Shown here one piece after another: positions 1-6,161 of a stretch of 8,179 nucleotides of DNA. The translations under genes and the position numbers were made by a program. Source of the stretch: Microbacteriaceae bacterium (GTDB taxonomy: Bacteria > Actinomycetota > Actinomycetes > Actinomycetales > Microbacteriaceae); contig WOYR01000039.1 of assembly GCA_011620705.1 (NCBI GenBank), forward strand, positions 1 through 8,179, given 5' to 3'. Within the stretch, counting starts at the first letter, position 1. Each line of letters opens with the position of its first letter. The notes beneath the pieces were generated by a model, which was given only the letters and a program-made list of their open reading frames with translations, was not told the origin of the DNA and did no database searches.

Positions 1-358
1 CGTGGGCGATGACCTGTTCGTCACCAATCCGGTGCGCCTGCAGAAGGGCCTCGAGCTGGGCGTGGCCAACTCGATCCTGGTGAAGGTGAATCAGATCGGC
101 ACGCTCACCGAGACCCTGGATGCCGTGGCGAAGGCCCAGCGCGCCGGCTACACCGCGATCCTCTCGCACCGTTCGGGCGAGACCGAGGACACCACGATCG
201 CCGACCTGGCGGTCGCCGTGGACGGCGGCCAGATCAAGACCGGCGCCCCGGCCCGCTCCGAGCGCGTCGCCAAGTACAACCAGCTGCTGCGCATCGAGGA
301 GGAGCTGGGCGAGGCCGCGGTGTACGCCGGCCGCTCGGCCTTCCCGCGCGCGAAGTAG
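1..358 (+). CDS. eno: Enolase (phosphopyruvate hydratase), C-terminal part
   Basis: Enolase interconverts 2-phosphoglycerate and phosphoenolpyruvate in glycolysis; it is a cytosolic, Mg-dependent homodimer. The left window edge cuts the gene, leaving the last 118 codons in the frame beginning at base 2 and ending with TAG. The fragment carries the diagnostic C-terminal signatures. LVKVNQIGTLTET (visible residues 27-38) holds the catalytic general-base lysine (K28). SHRSGETED (55-63) holds the His-Arg-Ser group that contacts the substrate phosphate. IKTGAP (78-83) holds the second active-site lysine (K79). The tail, rich in RIEEELG, is a normal enolase end, so the C-terminus is intact. It converges with the minus-strand oxidoreductase, with only 9 bp between the two stop codons. 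In many actinobacteria the next gene is ftsB, and here the oxidoreductase separates them. The family assignment is very secure. Confidence 0.98.
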   Translation, partial: VGDDLFVTNPVRLQKGLELGVANSILVKVNQIGTLTETLDAVAKAQRAGYTAILSHRSGETEDTTIADLAVAVDGGQIKTGAPARSERVAKYNQLLRIEEELGEAAVYAGRSAFPRAK

Positions 359-367
359 TGGGTCGAG

Positions 368-1414
368 CTACTGGGCGCCGTCGATCGCGTCCACGATCTG
401 CTTGGCCACGTCCGGGTCGACGGGATAGTTGAACGCGAAGGCGAGCCGGGTGGCGACGCCGGTGAAGCGTTCGCTCAGTTGGGCTGCGACCTCGGCCGGT
501 GAGCCGACTGCGCTGAACTCGGCGAGCATCTCGTCGGTGATCAGTTCGGCCATCGCGTCCCATTCGCCGCGGCGGGAGCCGCGGTTGAGATCCTCGGCCA
601 CTCCACCCCAGCCGTGCAGTTCGAGCACGCTCGCGTACGCGGGCGTGCTGCCGTAGAACGCGAGCTGCTTCTTGGTGGCGCGGATCGCGGCATCCAGCTC
701 CTCCTGCGATGTCCCGACCGCGACCATCGACGGCACGCTCACCCCGACGGCTCCCGCCGCACGGCCCGCCTTCTCACTGCCGCGGGCCAGTGCTGGCAGG
801 CTGACCTCCTTGAGATAGCGCACGGTGGTGAAACTGTGCGAGAGCCAGACGTCGGCGACCTCGCCGGCGACCTCGGTCATGAGCCGGCCGACGCCGGCGA
901 GCGCGATCGGCGGCGGGCCGAAAGGATTCGGCTCGGGGGCGAACATCGGCGTCATCAGGGTGTGCTGGTAGAACTCGCCCCGGTAGTCGAGCTTCTCGCC
1001 GGTCTGCCAGCTGTGCTGGATCGCACGGACCGCGAGCACGAAGTCGCGCATCCGCTCCGCCGGGTGCGACCACGGCATCGAGAAGCGGCGCTCGATGTGC
1101 GGCTTGACCTGCGACCCCAGGCCCAGCGTGAAGCGTCCACGCGACAGCAGCTGCAGATCGTTCGCCGTCTCGGCCACCGTCATCGGGTTGCGCGCGAAGG
1201 CGACCGCGATCGAACTTCCGAGCCCGATGGTGGTCGTGCCGCGGGCGGCCGCGGCGAGCGAGATGAAGGGATCGTGCGCCAGCTCGGCGGCGCCGATCGC
1301 GTCGTAGCCGTCGGCCTCCGCCCGGATGGCGGTGGCCTCGAACGCCACGGGACCGGCGTGCACGTCGCCCCCGGTCTCGAGCGCGAACGGGCGGGTGGGG
1401 GCGGCAGTGCTCAC
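368..1414 (-). CDS. LLM class F420-dependent oxidoreductase (MSMEG_2256-like family)
   Basis: This is a luciferase-like TIM-barrel monooxygenase-fold protein that probably uses the deazaflavin F420; the physiological substrate is unknown. Family marks are the N-terminal barrel strand with GYDAIGAAELAHDPF, the TIGLGSSIAVAFARNP segment, SRGRFTLGLGSQ, and VKPHIERRFSMPWSHP, which is very typical of the TIGR03617-type subgroup. ALAGVGRLMTEVAGEVADVW follows in the C-terminal half. I chose the GTG at 1414 (348 aa) because a perfect AGGAGG (complement of 1421-1426) lies 6 nt upstream. The ATG at 1432 would add MSRRIT but places the Shine-Dalgarno inside the coding sequence. The gene is transcribed divergently from ftsB and ends 9 bp from the eno stop. 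Its position breaks the usual eno-ftsB adjacency, which suggests a later insertion. The fold is certain; F420 rather than FMN use is inferred from family membership. Confidence 0.92.
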   Translation of the reverse strand: MSTAAPTRPFALETGGDVHAGPVAFEATAIRAEADGYDAIGAAELAHDPFISLAAAARGTTTIGLGSSIAVAFARNPMTVAETANDLQLLSRGRFTLGLGSQVKPHIERRFSMPWSHPAERMRDFVLAVRAIQHSWQTGEKLDYRGEFYQHTLMTPMFAPEPNPFGPPPIALAGVGRLMTEVAGEVADVWLSHSFTTVRYLKEVSLPALARGSEKAGRAAGAVGVSVPSMVAVGTSQEELDAAIRATKKQLAFYGSTPAYASVLELHGWGGVAEDLNRGSRRGEWDAMAELITDEMLAEFSAVGSPAEVAAQLSERFTGVATRLAFAFNYPVDPDVAKQIVDAIDGAQ

Positions 1415-1420
1415 GGTGAT

Positions 1421-1426
1421 CCTCCT
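1421..1426 (-). promoter_or_regulatory. Shine-Dalgarno AGGAGG deciding the oxidoreductase start
   Basis: The complement of 1421-1426 reads AGGAGG, followed by the 6-nt spacer ATCACC and GTG at 1414-1412. This is near-ideal spacing and argues for the GTG start over the in-frame ATG six codons upstream at 1432. Confidence 0.75.
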
Positions 1427-1441
1427 CGACATCGTGGCTCC

Positions 1442-1447
1442 AGGCTA
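1442..1447 (-). promoter_or_regulatory. Candidate -10 box (TAGCCT) for the LLM oxidoreductase
   Basis: On the minus strand the complement of 1442-1447 reads TAGCCT, an actinobacterial TANNNT -10 hexamer. A start near 1435 would give a leader of about 20 nt that contains the AGGAGG site. No convincing -35 was seen. The box is part of an inverted repeat with the ftsB-side box (CCAGGCTA 1440-1447 against TAGCCTGG 1483-1490). Confidence 0.5.
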
Positions 1448-1482
1448 CGGCCAGGTCGCGGCATCCGGTGCGCGCCCTCGCT

Positions 1483-1488
1483 TAGCCT
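1483..1488 (+). promoter_or_regulatory. Candidate -10 box (TAGCCT) for ftsB, probably leaderless
   Basis: TAGCCT lies 6 nt upstream of the ATG at 1495, so transcription would begin at or next to the start codon. No Shine-Dalgarno precedes the ATG, which fits a leaderless mRNA as is common in actinobacteria. The same hexamer occurs in mirror orientation at 1442-1447 for the divergent gene. No clear -35 is visible. Confidence 0.5.
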
Positions 1489-1494
1489 GGATGC

Positions 1495-2019
1495 ATGGCC
1501 AGGCGGCAGAACACGGTACGGGTGCCCGTCGCCATGCCCGAGGAGTCGCGGCCGGCCGCCTGGCTGCGCGGCTTCCGCCTGTCCGGATTCGCCCTTTCAC
1601 TGCTGCTGCTCGTGGTCGCCGCGCTGATCGTGCTCGCCCCGAGCCTCAAGACCCTCGTCGAGCAGCGCCAGCAGATCGCCGAGCTGCAGGCCGAGCTCGA
1701 GCAGGCGAAGGGCGCCGTGAAGGATCTGAAGGGCGAGGTCGACCGCTGGAAGGATCCGGCATACATCGAGTCGCAGGCGCGCAACCGGCTGTACTACGTG
1801 TTCCCCGGCGACGTCAGCTACCTCGTGATCGGGGAGGGGACGACGCCGACCACGCACGACGGGCAGCCGATCAGCGACCGGATCCAGACCACCCAGGTCG
1901 ACTGGATGCGCTCGCTCCTGTCCTCCGTGTACACCGCGGGCCTCACCGAGCAGACCCCGGCCCAGCTCGAGAGTCCGAGCCAGAAACCGGCCATATCGCC
2001 CGATGGGGGGGCCGGATGA
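1495..2019 (+). CDS. ftsB: Septum formation initiator, FtsB/DivIC-like division protein
   Basis: FtsB is a bitopic divisome protein that works with FtsL and FtsQ (DivIB) to activate septal peptidoglycan synthesis by FtsWI. The 174-aa product shows the expected layout. A short basic cytoplasmic N-terminus is followed by one transmembrane helix at about residues 30-50 (GFALSLLLLVVAALIVLAP). A coiled coil at about 52-86 (LVEQRQQIAELQAELEQ onward) leads into the DivIC motif RWKDPAYIESQARNRLYYVFPGD (84-106; W85, P88, Y90, A95, P104, G105). A hydrophilic, Ser/Pro-rich tail follows, longer than in E. coli FtsB but normal for actinobacteria. The ATG at 1495 appears leaderless; a downstream ATG at 1534 is possible but would leave TAGCCT unused. 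The stop overlaps the DUF501 start (ATGA), implying translational coupling. The order after eno parallels M. tuberculosis Rv1023-Rv1024. Confidence 0.93.
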   Translation: MARRQNTVRVPVAMPEESRPAAWLRGFRLSGFALSLLLLVVAALIVLAPSLKTLVEQRQQIAELQAELEQAKGAVKDLKGEVDRWKDPAYIESQARNRLYYVFPGDVSYLVIGEGTTPTTHDGQPISDRIQTTQVDWMRSLLSSVYTAGLTEQTPAQLESPSQKPAISPDGGAG

Positions 2020-2552
2020 CGCGCCCGCCCTTCGAGCCGCCGACCGAGACCGATGTGGCCGTCGTCAGCTCGCAGCTGGGCCGCCCCGCCCGCGGCGTCA
2101 TCGGGATCGCGGCCCGCTGCCGCTGCGGCAACCCCACTGTGGTGGCGACCGCGCCGCGGCTCGACGACGGGGCGCCATTCCCGACGCTCTACTACCTGAG
2201 CCACCCGGCGGCGGCCTCGGCGGTCTCGACCCTCGAGGCGACCGGCGCGATGGCGGAGCTCAGCGCCCTGCTGGCCGACGAGGACGGCGAGCCGACCGGG
2301 CTCGGCCGGGCATACCGCGCCGCGCACGAGAGCTACCTCGCCGATCGCGAGAGCATCGACGCGGTCGAGGAGATCGCCGGATTCTCGGCAGGCGGGATGC
2401 CCGACCGCGTGAAATGCCTGCACGCCCTGGTGGCGCACGCCCTCGCCGCCGGCCCGGGGGTGAACCCGATCGGCGACCTCGCGCTGGCGCGCGTCGACTG
2501 GGCGCCCCAGCGCTGCGAGTGCGCCGAACCGGGCCCGGGAGCCCCCGAGTGA
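2016..2552 (+). CDS. DUF501 family protein
   Basis: This 178-aa cytosolic protein belongs to the actinobacteria-associated DUF501 family, whose biochemical role is unknown. Diagnostic blocks are RCRCGNP (34-40), PFPTLYYLSHP (54-64), GMPDRVKCLHALVAHALAAG (127-146) and NPIGD (150-154). Two CxC pairs (C35/C37 near the N-terminus and C167/C169 near the C-terminus) plus C134, H136 and H141 suggest a metal or redox site, which is an inference. The start is the ATG overlapping the ftsB stop, and G-rich sequence at 2004-2010 may help ribosome binding. The frame is open far upstream, but those codons lie inside ftsB. The order ftsB-DUF501 matches Rv1024-Rv1025 in M. tuberculosis, where ppx/gppA (Rv1026) follows; here a protease follows. 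The last codons and the stop form one side and the loop of a hairpin that reaches the protease start. Confidence 0.92.
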   Translation: MTRPPFEPPTETDVAVVSSQLGRPARGVIGIAARCRCGNPTVVATAPRLDDGAPFPTLYYLSHPAAASAVSTLEATGAMAELSALLADEDGEPTGLGRAYRAAHESYLADRESIDAVEEIAGFSAGGMPDRVKCLHALVAHALAAGPGVNPIGDLALARVDWAPQRCECAEPGPGAPE

Positions 2553-2561
2553 CGGGGCTCC
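2538..2561 (+). promoter_or_regulatory. Perfect 8-bp hairpin spanning the DUF501 stop and the protease initiation region
   Basis: GGAGCCCC (2538-2545) pairs perfectly with GGGGCTCC (2554-2561) across an 8-nt loop that contains the DUF501 TGA stop (2550-2552). The right arm ends one base before the protease GTG (2563) and covers where its ribosome-binding site should be; no AGGAGG-like site exists elsewhere. A ribosome terminating at the DUF501 stop would melt the stem, so coupled translation is a reasonable reading. There is no U-tract, so an ordinary intrinsic terminator is unlikely. Confidence 0.5.
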
Positions 2562-2562
2562 G

Positions 2563-3858
2563 GTGAGCCGCAGGGCGCGGGACGCTCGCAGGCGCCCGGT
2601 CCGCGTGGCCGTCGTTGCGGCATTGCTGACAGGGGCGGCGCTGGCTCCGACGGGGGCCGCGGTCGCGGCGCCGCAGCGGCCGGGCGTCGCGTCCAGCGCG
2701 GCCGATATCGTGCGCAGCAAGGAGTACTGGCTCGACGGCTACGGCATCCGCAGCGCCTGGAGCACCACCAGGGGCGCAGGGGTGACCATCGCGATCATCG
2801 ACACCGGCATCGACGGCGGCGTGGCGGAGCTGCGCGGGGCGGTCGTCGGCGGCCAGGACTTCTCGGGGCGCGGCAGGCCCGCCGGCACGCCGGAGGGCGA
2901 GGGCGACGAGCACGGCACGATGGTCGCCTCCCTCGCTGCAGGGCGGGGGACCGGCTCGGATTCTGGCGTGATCGGGGTGGCGCCCGCGGCATCCCTGCTC
3001 TCGCTCTCGGTCGGTTTCGGCGAGAACAACAACGGCTCCGATCAGCAGATCGCGGATGCCGTCCGCTACGCGGTCGACCACGGCGCCGAGGTGATCAACC
3101 TCTCGCTGACCCGCAACACCCTGGGATGGCCCGAGAGCTGGGACGCGGCCTTCCTCTATGCAGAACAGCACGACGTGGTCGTCGTGGCCGCGGCCGGCAA
3201 CCGCGGTGGGGGCACATCGGAGGTCGGGGCACCTGCGACGATCCCGGGCGTGCTCGCGGTGGGCGGTGTCACGCAGAGCGGGGCGTCCAGCCAGGATGCC
3301 TCGGCGCAGGGCATCACGCTCGGAGTCGCCGCGCCGAGCGAGAACCTGGTCGGCGTGGTGCCGGGCGGCGGCTACGTGCTGTGGGACGGCACCAGCGGTG
3401 CCGCCCCGATCGTGTCGGGCGTGGTGGCGCTGGTGCGCGCCGCCCATCCTGAGCTCAGCGCCGCGAACGTGATCAACCGCATCATCGCCACCGCGCACGA
3501 CGCAGGCCCGAGCGGCCCCGACGACCTCTACGGCTACGGCCTGGTGGATGCCGCGGCCGCCGTCAGCGCGGACCTGCAGAGCGTGGCCGCCAATCCCCTG
3601 GGCGATCTGCAGGAGTGGATCCGGGTCAACCGCCGGGCGACCGCGGCACCGTCGCCGCCCTCCTCGGGAGTCGTCGCCGCGCCCGAGAAGATCGCCGTCT
3701 CTCCACCGCGCAGCCCGGTCGGAACACTGCTGCCGAGCCCCGTACTCTTGGAGGTGGTGGGACTGCCACTGCTGGTGGTTCTCCTCATGCTGTACGTGCT
3801 CGGCGGGCTGATCGTCGGGGCCGTGCTGCATTTCAGGTCGCTTCGCCGCACCGAGTAG
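2563..3858 (+). CDS. Secreted, membrane-anchored S8 (subtilisin-like) serine protease, mycosin-like
   Basis: This 431-aa subtilase is predicted to act outside the cytoplasmic membrane. Residues 1-36 form a signal peptide: an Arg-rich n-region, a hydrophobic core VAVVAALLTGAALAPTG, and cleavage probable near AVAA. The catalytic triad is complete: D80 in IIDTGID, H117 in DEHGTMVAS, S278 in GTSGAAP. N213 in AAAGN is the oxyanion-hole Asn. A Pro/Ala/Ser-rich linker (about 350-390) leads to one C-terminal transmembrane helix (about 395-421) and a basic cytoplasmic tail RSLRRTE. This order is that of the mycosins (MycP) of type VII secretion, but no ESX gene lies nearby, so the substrate is unknown. 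The GTG at 2563 gives a proper signal peptide and follows the DUF501 stop by 10 bp. Ribosome access appears controlled by the overlapping hairpin. Function is certain at the fold and catalytic level only. Confidence 0.93.
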   Translation: MSRRARDARRRPVRVAVVAALLTGAALAPTGAAVAAPQRPGVASSAADIVRSKEYWLDGYGIRSAWSTTRGAGVTIAIIDTGIDGGVAELRGAVVGGQDFSGRGRPAGTPEGEGDEHGTMVASLAAGRGTGSDSGVIGVAPAASLLSLSVGFGENNNGSDQQIADAVRYAVDHGAEVINLSLTRNTLGWPESWDAAFLYAEQHDVVVVAAAGNRGGGTSEVGAPATIPGVLAVGGVTQSGASSQDASAQGITLGVAAPSENLVGVVPGGGYVLWDGTSGAAPIVSGVVALVRAAHPELSAANVINRIIATAHDAGPSGPDDLYGYGLVDAAAAVSADLQSVAANPLGDLQEWIRVNRRATAAPSPPSSGVVAAPEKIAVSPPRSPVGTLLPSPVLLEVVGLPLLVVLLMLYVLGGLIVGAVLHFRSLRRTE

Positions 3859-3861
3859 ATT
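3856..3861 (+). promoter_or_regulatory. Possible -10 box (TAGATT) upstream of ndh
   Basis: TAGATT fits TANNNT and overlaps the protease TAG stop. Transcription from about 3868 would give a 30-nt leader containing GAGGAG (3882-3887), 10 nt before the GTG. No good -35 was found, so read-through from the upstream genes is an alternative. Confidence 0.3.
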
Positions 3862-3897
3862 TGATCCCGCCACTTTCCAGCGAGGAGACCCCTACAC

Positions 3898-5217
3898 GTG
3901 CGCAAGATCCTGATCGTCGGTGGCGGGTACGCCGGGTTCTACACGGCGAAGAAGCTGGAGAAGCGGCTGCGGCGGGGCGAAGCGCAGGTGACCATGGTCG
4001 ACCCGCTGCCGTACATGACGTATCAGCCCTTCCTGCCCGAGGTCGCGGCCGGCTCGATCGAGCCCCGGCACGCGGTGGTGGCGCACCGCCGTCACCTGAA
4101 GAAGACCGAGGTGATCACGGCATCCATCAGCAGGATCGACCACGCGACGAAGACCGCAGAGATCACGCCCGCCGTCGGTGAGCCCTGGACCATCGACTAC
4201 GACATCGTCGTGGTGACGGCGGGATCCGTGTCGCGCACCTTCCCGATCCCCGGGGTCGCCGACGAGGCCATCGGCTTGAAGAACATCGAGGAGGCGATGG
4301 CCATCCGCGACCGGATGACCGACAACTTCGCCAAGGCCTCGAACCTCCCGGCCGGCCCCGAGCGCGATCGCCTCCTCACCACGGTCGTGGTCGGCGGCGG
4401 CTTCGCGGGCATCGAGATCTTCGCCGAGCTGCGCAGCTTCGCCAGCGCGCTGGTCGGCGCCTATCAGCAGCTCGAGATGGATGACACGCACTTCCACCTG
4501 GTCGAGGCGATGGGCCGCATCATGCCGGAGGTGTCGCTGCCGACCAGCCTGTGGGTGATCAACGATCTCGCGCAGAAGGGTGCAGAGGTCCACCTGAACA
4601 CTCAGCTGGCCAGCGCGGTCGGCGGCAGGATCGAGCTCAGCAGCGGCGAGACCTTCGAATCGGACCTCATCGTCTGGACCGCCGGCGTGATGGCCAACCC
4701 GGTGGTCAAGAGCACCGACCTGCCCATCGAGGAGCGCGGCCGCCTGCGCGTGCAGGCCGATCTGCGCGTCATCGGCGACGACGGCGTGGTCCCGGATGCC
4801 TGGGGCGCGGGTGATGCGTGCGCCGTTCCCGACCTGAGCGGCGGCGGTGTCGGCGGCTTCACCGTGCCGAACGCCCAGCACGCCGTCCGCCAGGGCAAGC
4901 TCCTGGCGAAGAACCTGCTCGCCGATCTGCGCGAGGAGGACCCGGTCGACTACTTCCACAAGAACCTCGGCGCGGTGGCCGGTCTCGGCCTCTACGACGG
5001 CGTGTACCAGAACGGCCGGCTCGCCGTGAAGGGGCTGCTCGCCTGGTTCATGCACCGCGGCTACCACGGCCTCGCGATCCCCTTCTGGGAGCGCAAGGCG
5101 CGCGTGTTCGGCAACTGGACCCTGAACTTCTTCTGGAAGCGCGACCTGGTCGGCATCCCCGACCGCGATATGCCGCGCGCCGCCTTCGAGCGATGGGCGT
5201 CGCGGCCGAAGCTGTAG
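3898..5217 (+). CDS. ndh: Type II NADH:quinone oxidoreductase (NDH-2)
   Basis: NDH-2 is a single-subunit, non-proton-pumping flavoenzyme on the inner face of the membrane that passes electrons from NADH via FAD to menaquinone. The 439-aa product is full length. Residues 6-13 (IVGGGYAG) form the FAD dinucleotide-binding loop with acidic D35 ending the second strand. VVVGGGFAG (163-171) followed by IE173 is the NADH-binding Rossmann loop. WTAGV (260-264) and WGAGDACAVP (302-311) form the second FAD contact. TVPNAQHA (322-329) carries the AQxA segment at the quinone/flavin site. An aromatic, basic C-terminal stretch (about 380-415, AWFMHRGYHGLAIPFWERK onward) matches the membrane-binding region. 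GTG is preceded by GAGGAG at 3882-3887, and starting there puts the FAD loop at the normal distance from the N-terminus. It follows the protease by 39 bp. A broader NAD(P)/FAD oxidoreductase label is the only serious alternative. Confidence 0.94.
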   Translation: MRKILIVGGGYAGFYTAKKLEKRLRRGEAQVTMVDPLPYMTYQPFLPEVAAGSIEPRHAVVAHRRHLKKTEVITASISRIDHATKTAEITPAVGEPWTIDYDIVVVTAGSVSRTFPIPGVADEAIGLKNIEEAMAIRDRMTDNFAKASNLPAGPERDRLLTTVVVGGGFAGIEIFAELRSFASALVGAYQQLEMDDTHFHLVEAMGRIMPEVSLPTSLWVINDLAQKGAEVHLNTQLASAVGGRIELSSGETFESDLIVWTAGVMANPVVKSTDLPIEERGRLRVQADLRVIGDDGVVPDAWGAGDACAVPDLSGGGVGGFTVPNAQHAVRQGKLLAKNLLADLREEDPVDYFHKNLGAVAGLGLYDGVYQNGRLAVKGLLAWFMHRGYHGLAIPFWERKARVFGNWTLNFFWKRDLVGIPDRDMPRAAFERWASRPKL

Positions 5218-5227
5218 CTGTCGCCGC

Positions 5228-5256
5228 CCTCCCCGGAGGATAATCCGACGGGGAGG
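5228..5256 (+). promoter_or_regulatory. Hairpin after ndh that includes the methyltransferase Shine-Dalgarno
   Basis: CCTCCCCG (5228-5235) pairs perfectly with CGGGGAGG (5249-5256) across a 13-nt loop. The right arm contains GGGAGG (5251-5256), the ribosome-binding site 8 nt before the methyltransferase ATG. It could mark the end of ndh transcripts (there is no U-tract) or restrain translation of the methyltransferase. Confidence 0.4.
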
Positions 5257-5264
5257 CCAAGCGG

Positions 5265-6071
5265 ATGAGTTCGAGTGATTCATCCTTCTCCGGATCCATT
5301 CCGGAGTTGTATGAGCGACTCATGGTGCCCATGCTCTTCGACCCCTATGCCAGGGATCTGGCGCAACGGGCCCGCGCTCTGGCTCCGGCATCCGTTCTCG
5401 AGCTGGCAGCGGGCACCGGGGCCGTCACGCGCTATCTGGCCGAGGTGGTTCCGCCGGAGGCGACCATCGTGGCCACCGACCTGAGCCAAGCGATGATCGA
5501 CGAGGCGGCATCGCGAGACATCGGGCGAGCAGTGGACTGGGTCGCGGCGGACGCGATGAGTCTGCCGTTCGCAGACTCGAGCTTCGATCTCGTGGTGTGT
5601 CAGTTCGGCGTCATGTTCTTTCCCGACAAGCCGACGGCTTTCGCCCAGGCGCGACGAGTTCTGCGTCCGGGCGGAACGCTGCTGTTCAACGTCTGGGACG
5701 GGATCGGCAGCAACGACTTCGTCGCCGTGGTTCAGACCGCGCTCGCCGAGTTCTTTCCTGACGATCCGCCGTCGTTCATGACCGAGGTGCCCCACGGCTA
5801 CCATTCCGAGGAACGCATCCGGCACGACCTCGAACTGGGCGGCTTCACGCGGCCAGCCGCATTCGAGACTCTGGTGGCCGAGAGTCGAGCCGACAGCGCG
5901 GAGGCGGCGGCGATCGCCTACTGCCAGGCGAATCCGAACCGGATCCAGATCGAGCAGCGCGGGTCGCTCGATGGCGCAACGGCGCATGCGGCCGCCGCGT
6001 TGACCGCCCGGTTCGGTTCCGGCCCGATCCGGGGGCGCATTCGAGCGCTGGTGGTCACGGTCGTTCGCTGA
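5265..6071 (+). CDS. Class I SAM-dependent methyltransferase (Methyltransf_11 type)
   Basis: This 268-aa cytosolic protein transfers a methyl group from S-adenosylmethionine to an unidentified small-molecule acceptor. The Rossmann motifs are in order. Motif I, VLELAAGTGAVTRYLA (44-59), forms the glycine-rich SAM loop. ATDLSQAMIDEA (70-81) provides acidic D72 for the ribose. AADAMSLPFADSSFDLVVC (94-112) and FGVMFFPD (114-121) form motif II. RVLRPGGTLLFNVWD (131-145) is motif III. The sequence resembles UbiE/menaquinone-type enzymes, but those usually carry extra signatures not seen here, so no pathway is assigned. The ATG at 5265 has GGGAGG 8 nt upstream. The gene lies 47 bp after ndh and could be co-transcribed or independent. 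Its 5' third is visibly less GC-rich than the genes before it, hinting at a different history. It ends 90 bp before the tRNA. Confidence 0.9.
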   Translation: MSSSDSSFSGSIPELYERLMVPMLFDPYARDLAQRARALAPASVLELAAGTGAVTRYLAEVVPPEATIVATDLSQAMIDEAASRDIGRAVDWVAADAMSLPFADSSFDLVVCQFGVMFFPDKPTAFAQARRVLRPGGTLLFNVWDGIGSNDFVAVVQTALAEFFPDDPPSFMTEVPHGYHSEERIRHDLELGGFTRPAAFETLVAESRADSAEAAAIAYCQANPNRIQIEQRGSLDGATAHAAAALTARFGSGPIRGRIRALVVTVVR

Positions 6072-6084
6072 GCGGGGGCCGCTC
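6070..6084 (+). terminator. Possible stem-loop terminator at the methyltransferase stop
   Basis: GAGCGG (6070-6075) pairs with CCGCTC (6079-6084) around a GGG loop, starting inside the TGA stop. The stem is compact and GC-rich with no T-tract after it. High-GC actinobacteria often lack U-tracts, so it is plausible but weak. Confidence 0.3.
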
Positions 6085-6144
6085 CCGTCGCTCGCGCCCG
6101 CGCTGGTCGCCCGCGTCATCGTGCCGTTCGGCTCGCGGGGGCCG

Positions 6145-6150
6145 TAATCT
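6145..6150 (+). promoter_or_regulatory. Candidate -10 box (TAATCT) for the tRNA gene
   Basis: TAATCT sits 11 nt upstream of the first tRNA base and fits TANNNT; a start near 6157 would give a short precursor leader. No clear -35 was found at the expected distance. Confidence 0.4.
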
Positions 6151-6161
6151 TCGATGCGAAG

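Noticed and set aside
354..372. AGTAG/CTACT inverted repeat containing both the eno and oxidoreductase stop codons
   Set aside because: Only 5 bp with a 9-nt loop; the complementarity largely reflects two TAG stops facing each other, too weak to call a terminator.
614..1627. Long plus-strand open frame opposite the LLM oxidoreductase
   Set aside because: Arg/Gly-rich translation without family features; it is the antisense shadow of a well-supported gene in high-GC DNA and would run through the ftsB start.
1326..2015. Upstream extension of the DUF501 frame
   Set aside because: The frame is open back to 1326, but those codons lie within the oxidoreductase promoter and ftsB; the family signature begins after ATG 2016, which overlaps the ftsB stop.
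2260..3873. 537-codon minus-strand open frame across DUF501 and the protease
   Set aside because: Composition (His/Arg/Gly/Ala-rich, no domain) is typical of a GC-driven antisense shadow; the plus strand has an intact catalytic triad and signal peptide.
3892..5283. 463-codon minus-strand open frame opposite ndh
   Set aside because: No recognisable motif, biased composition, and complete overlap with an unmistakable NDH-2 gene.
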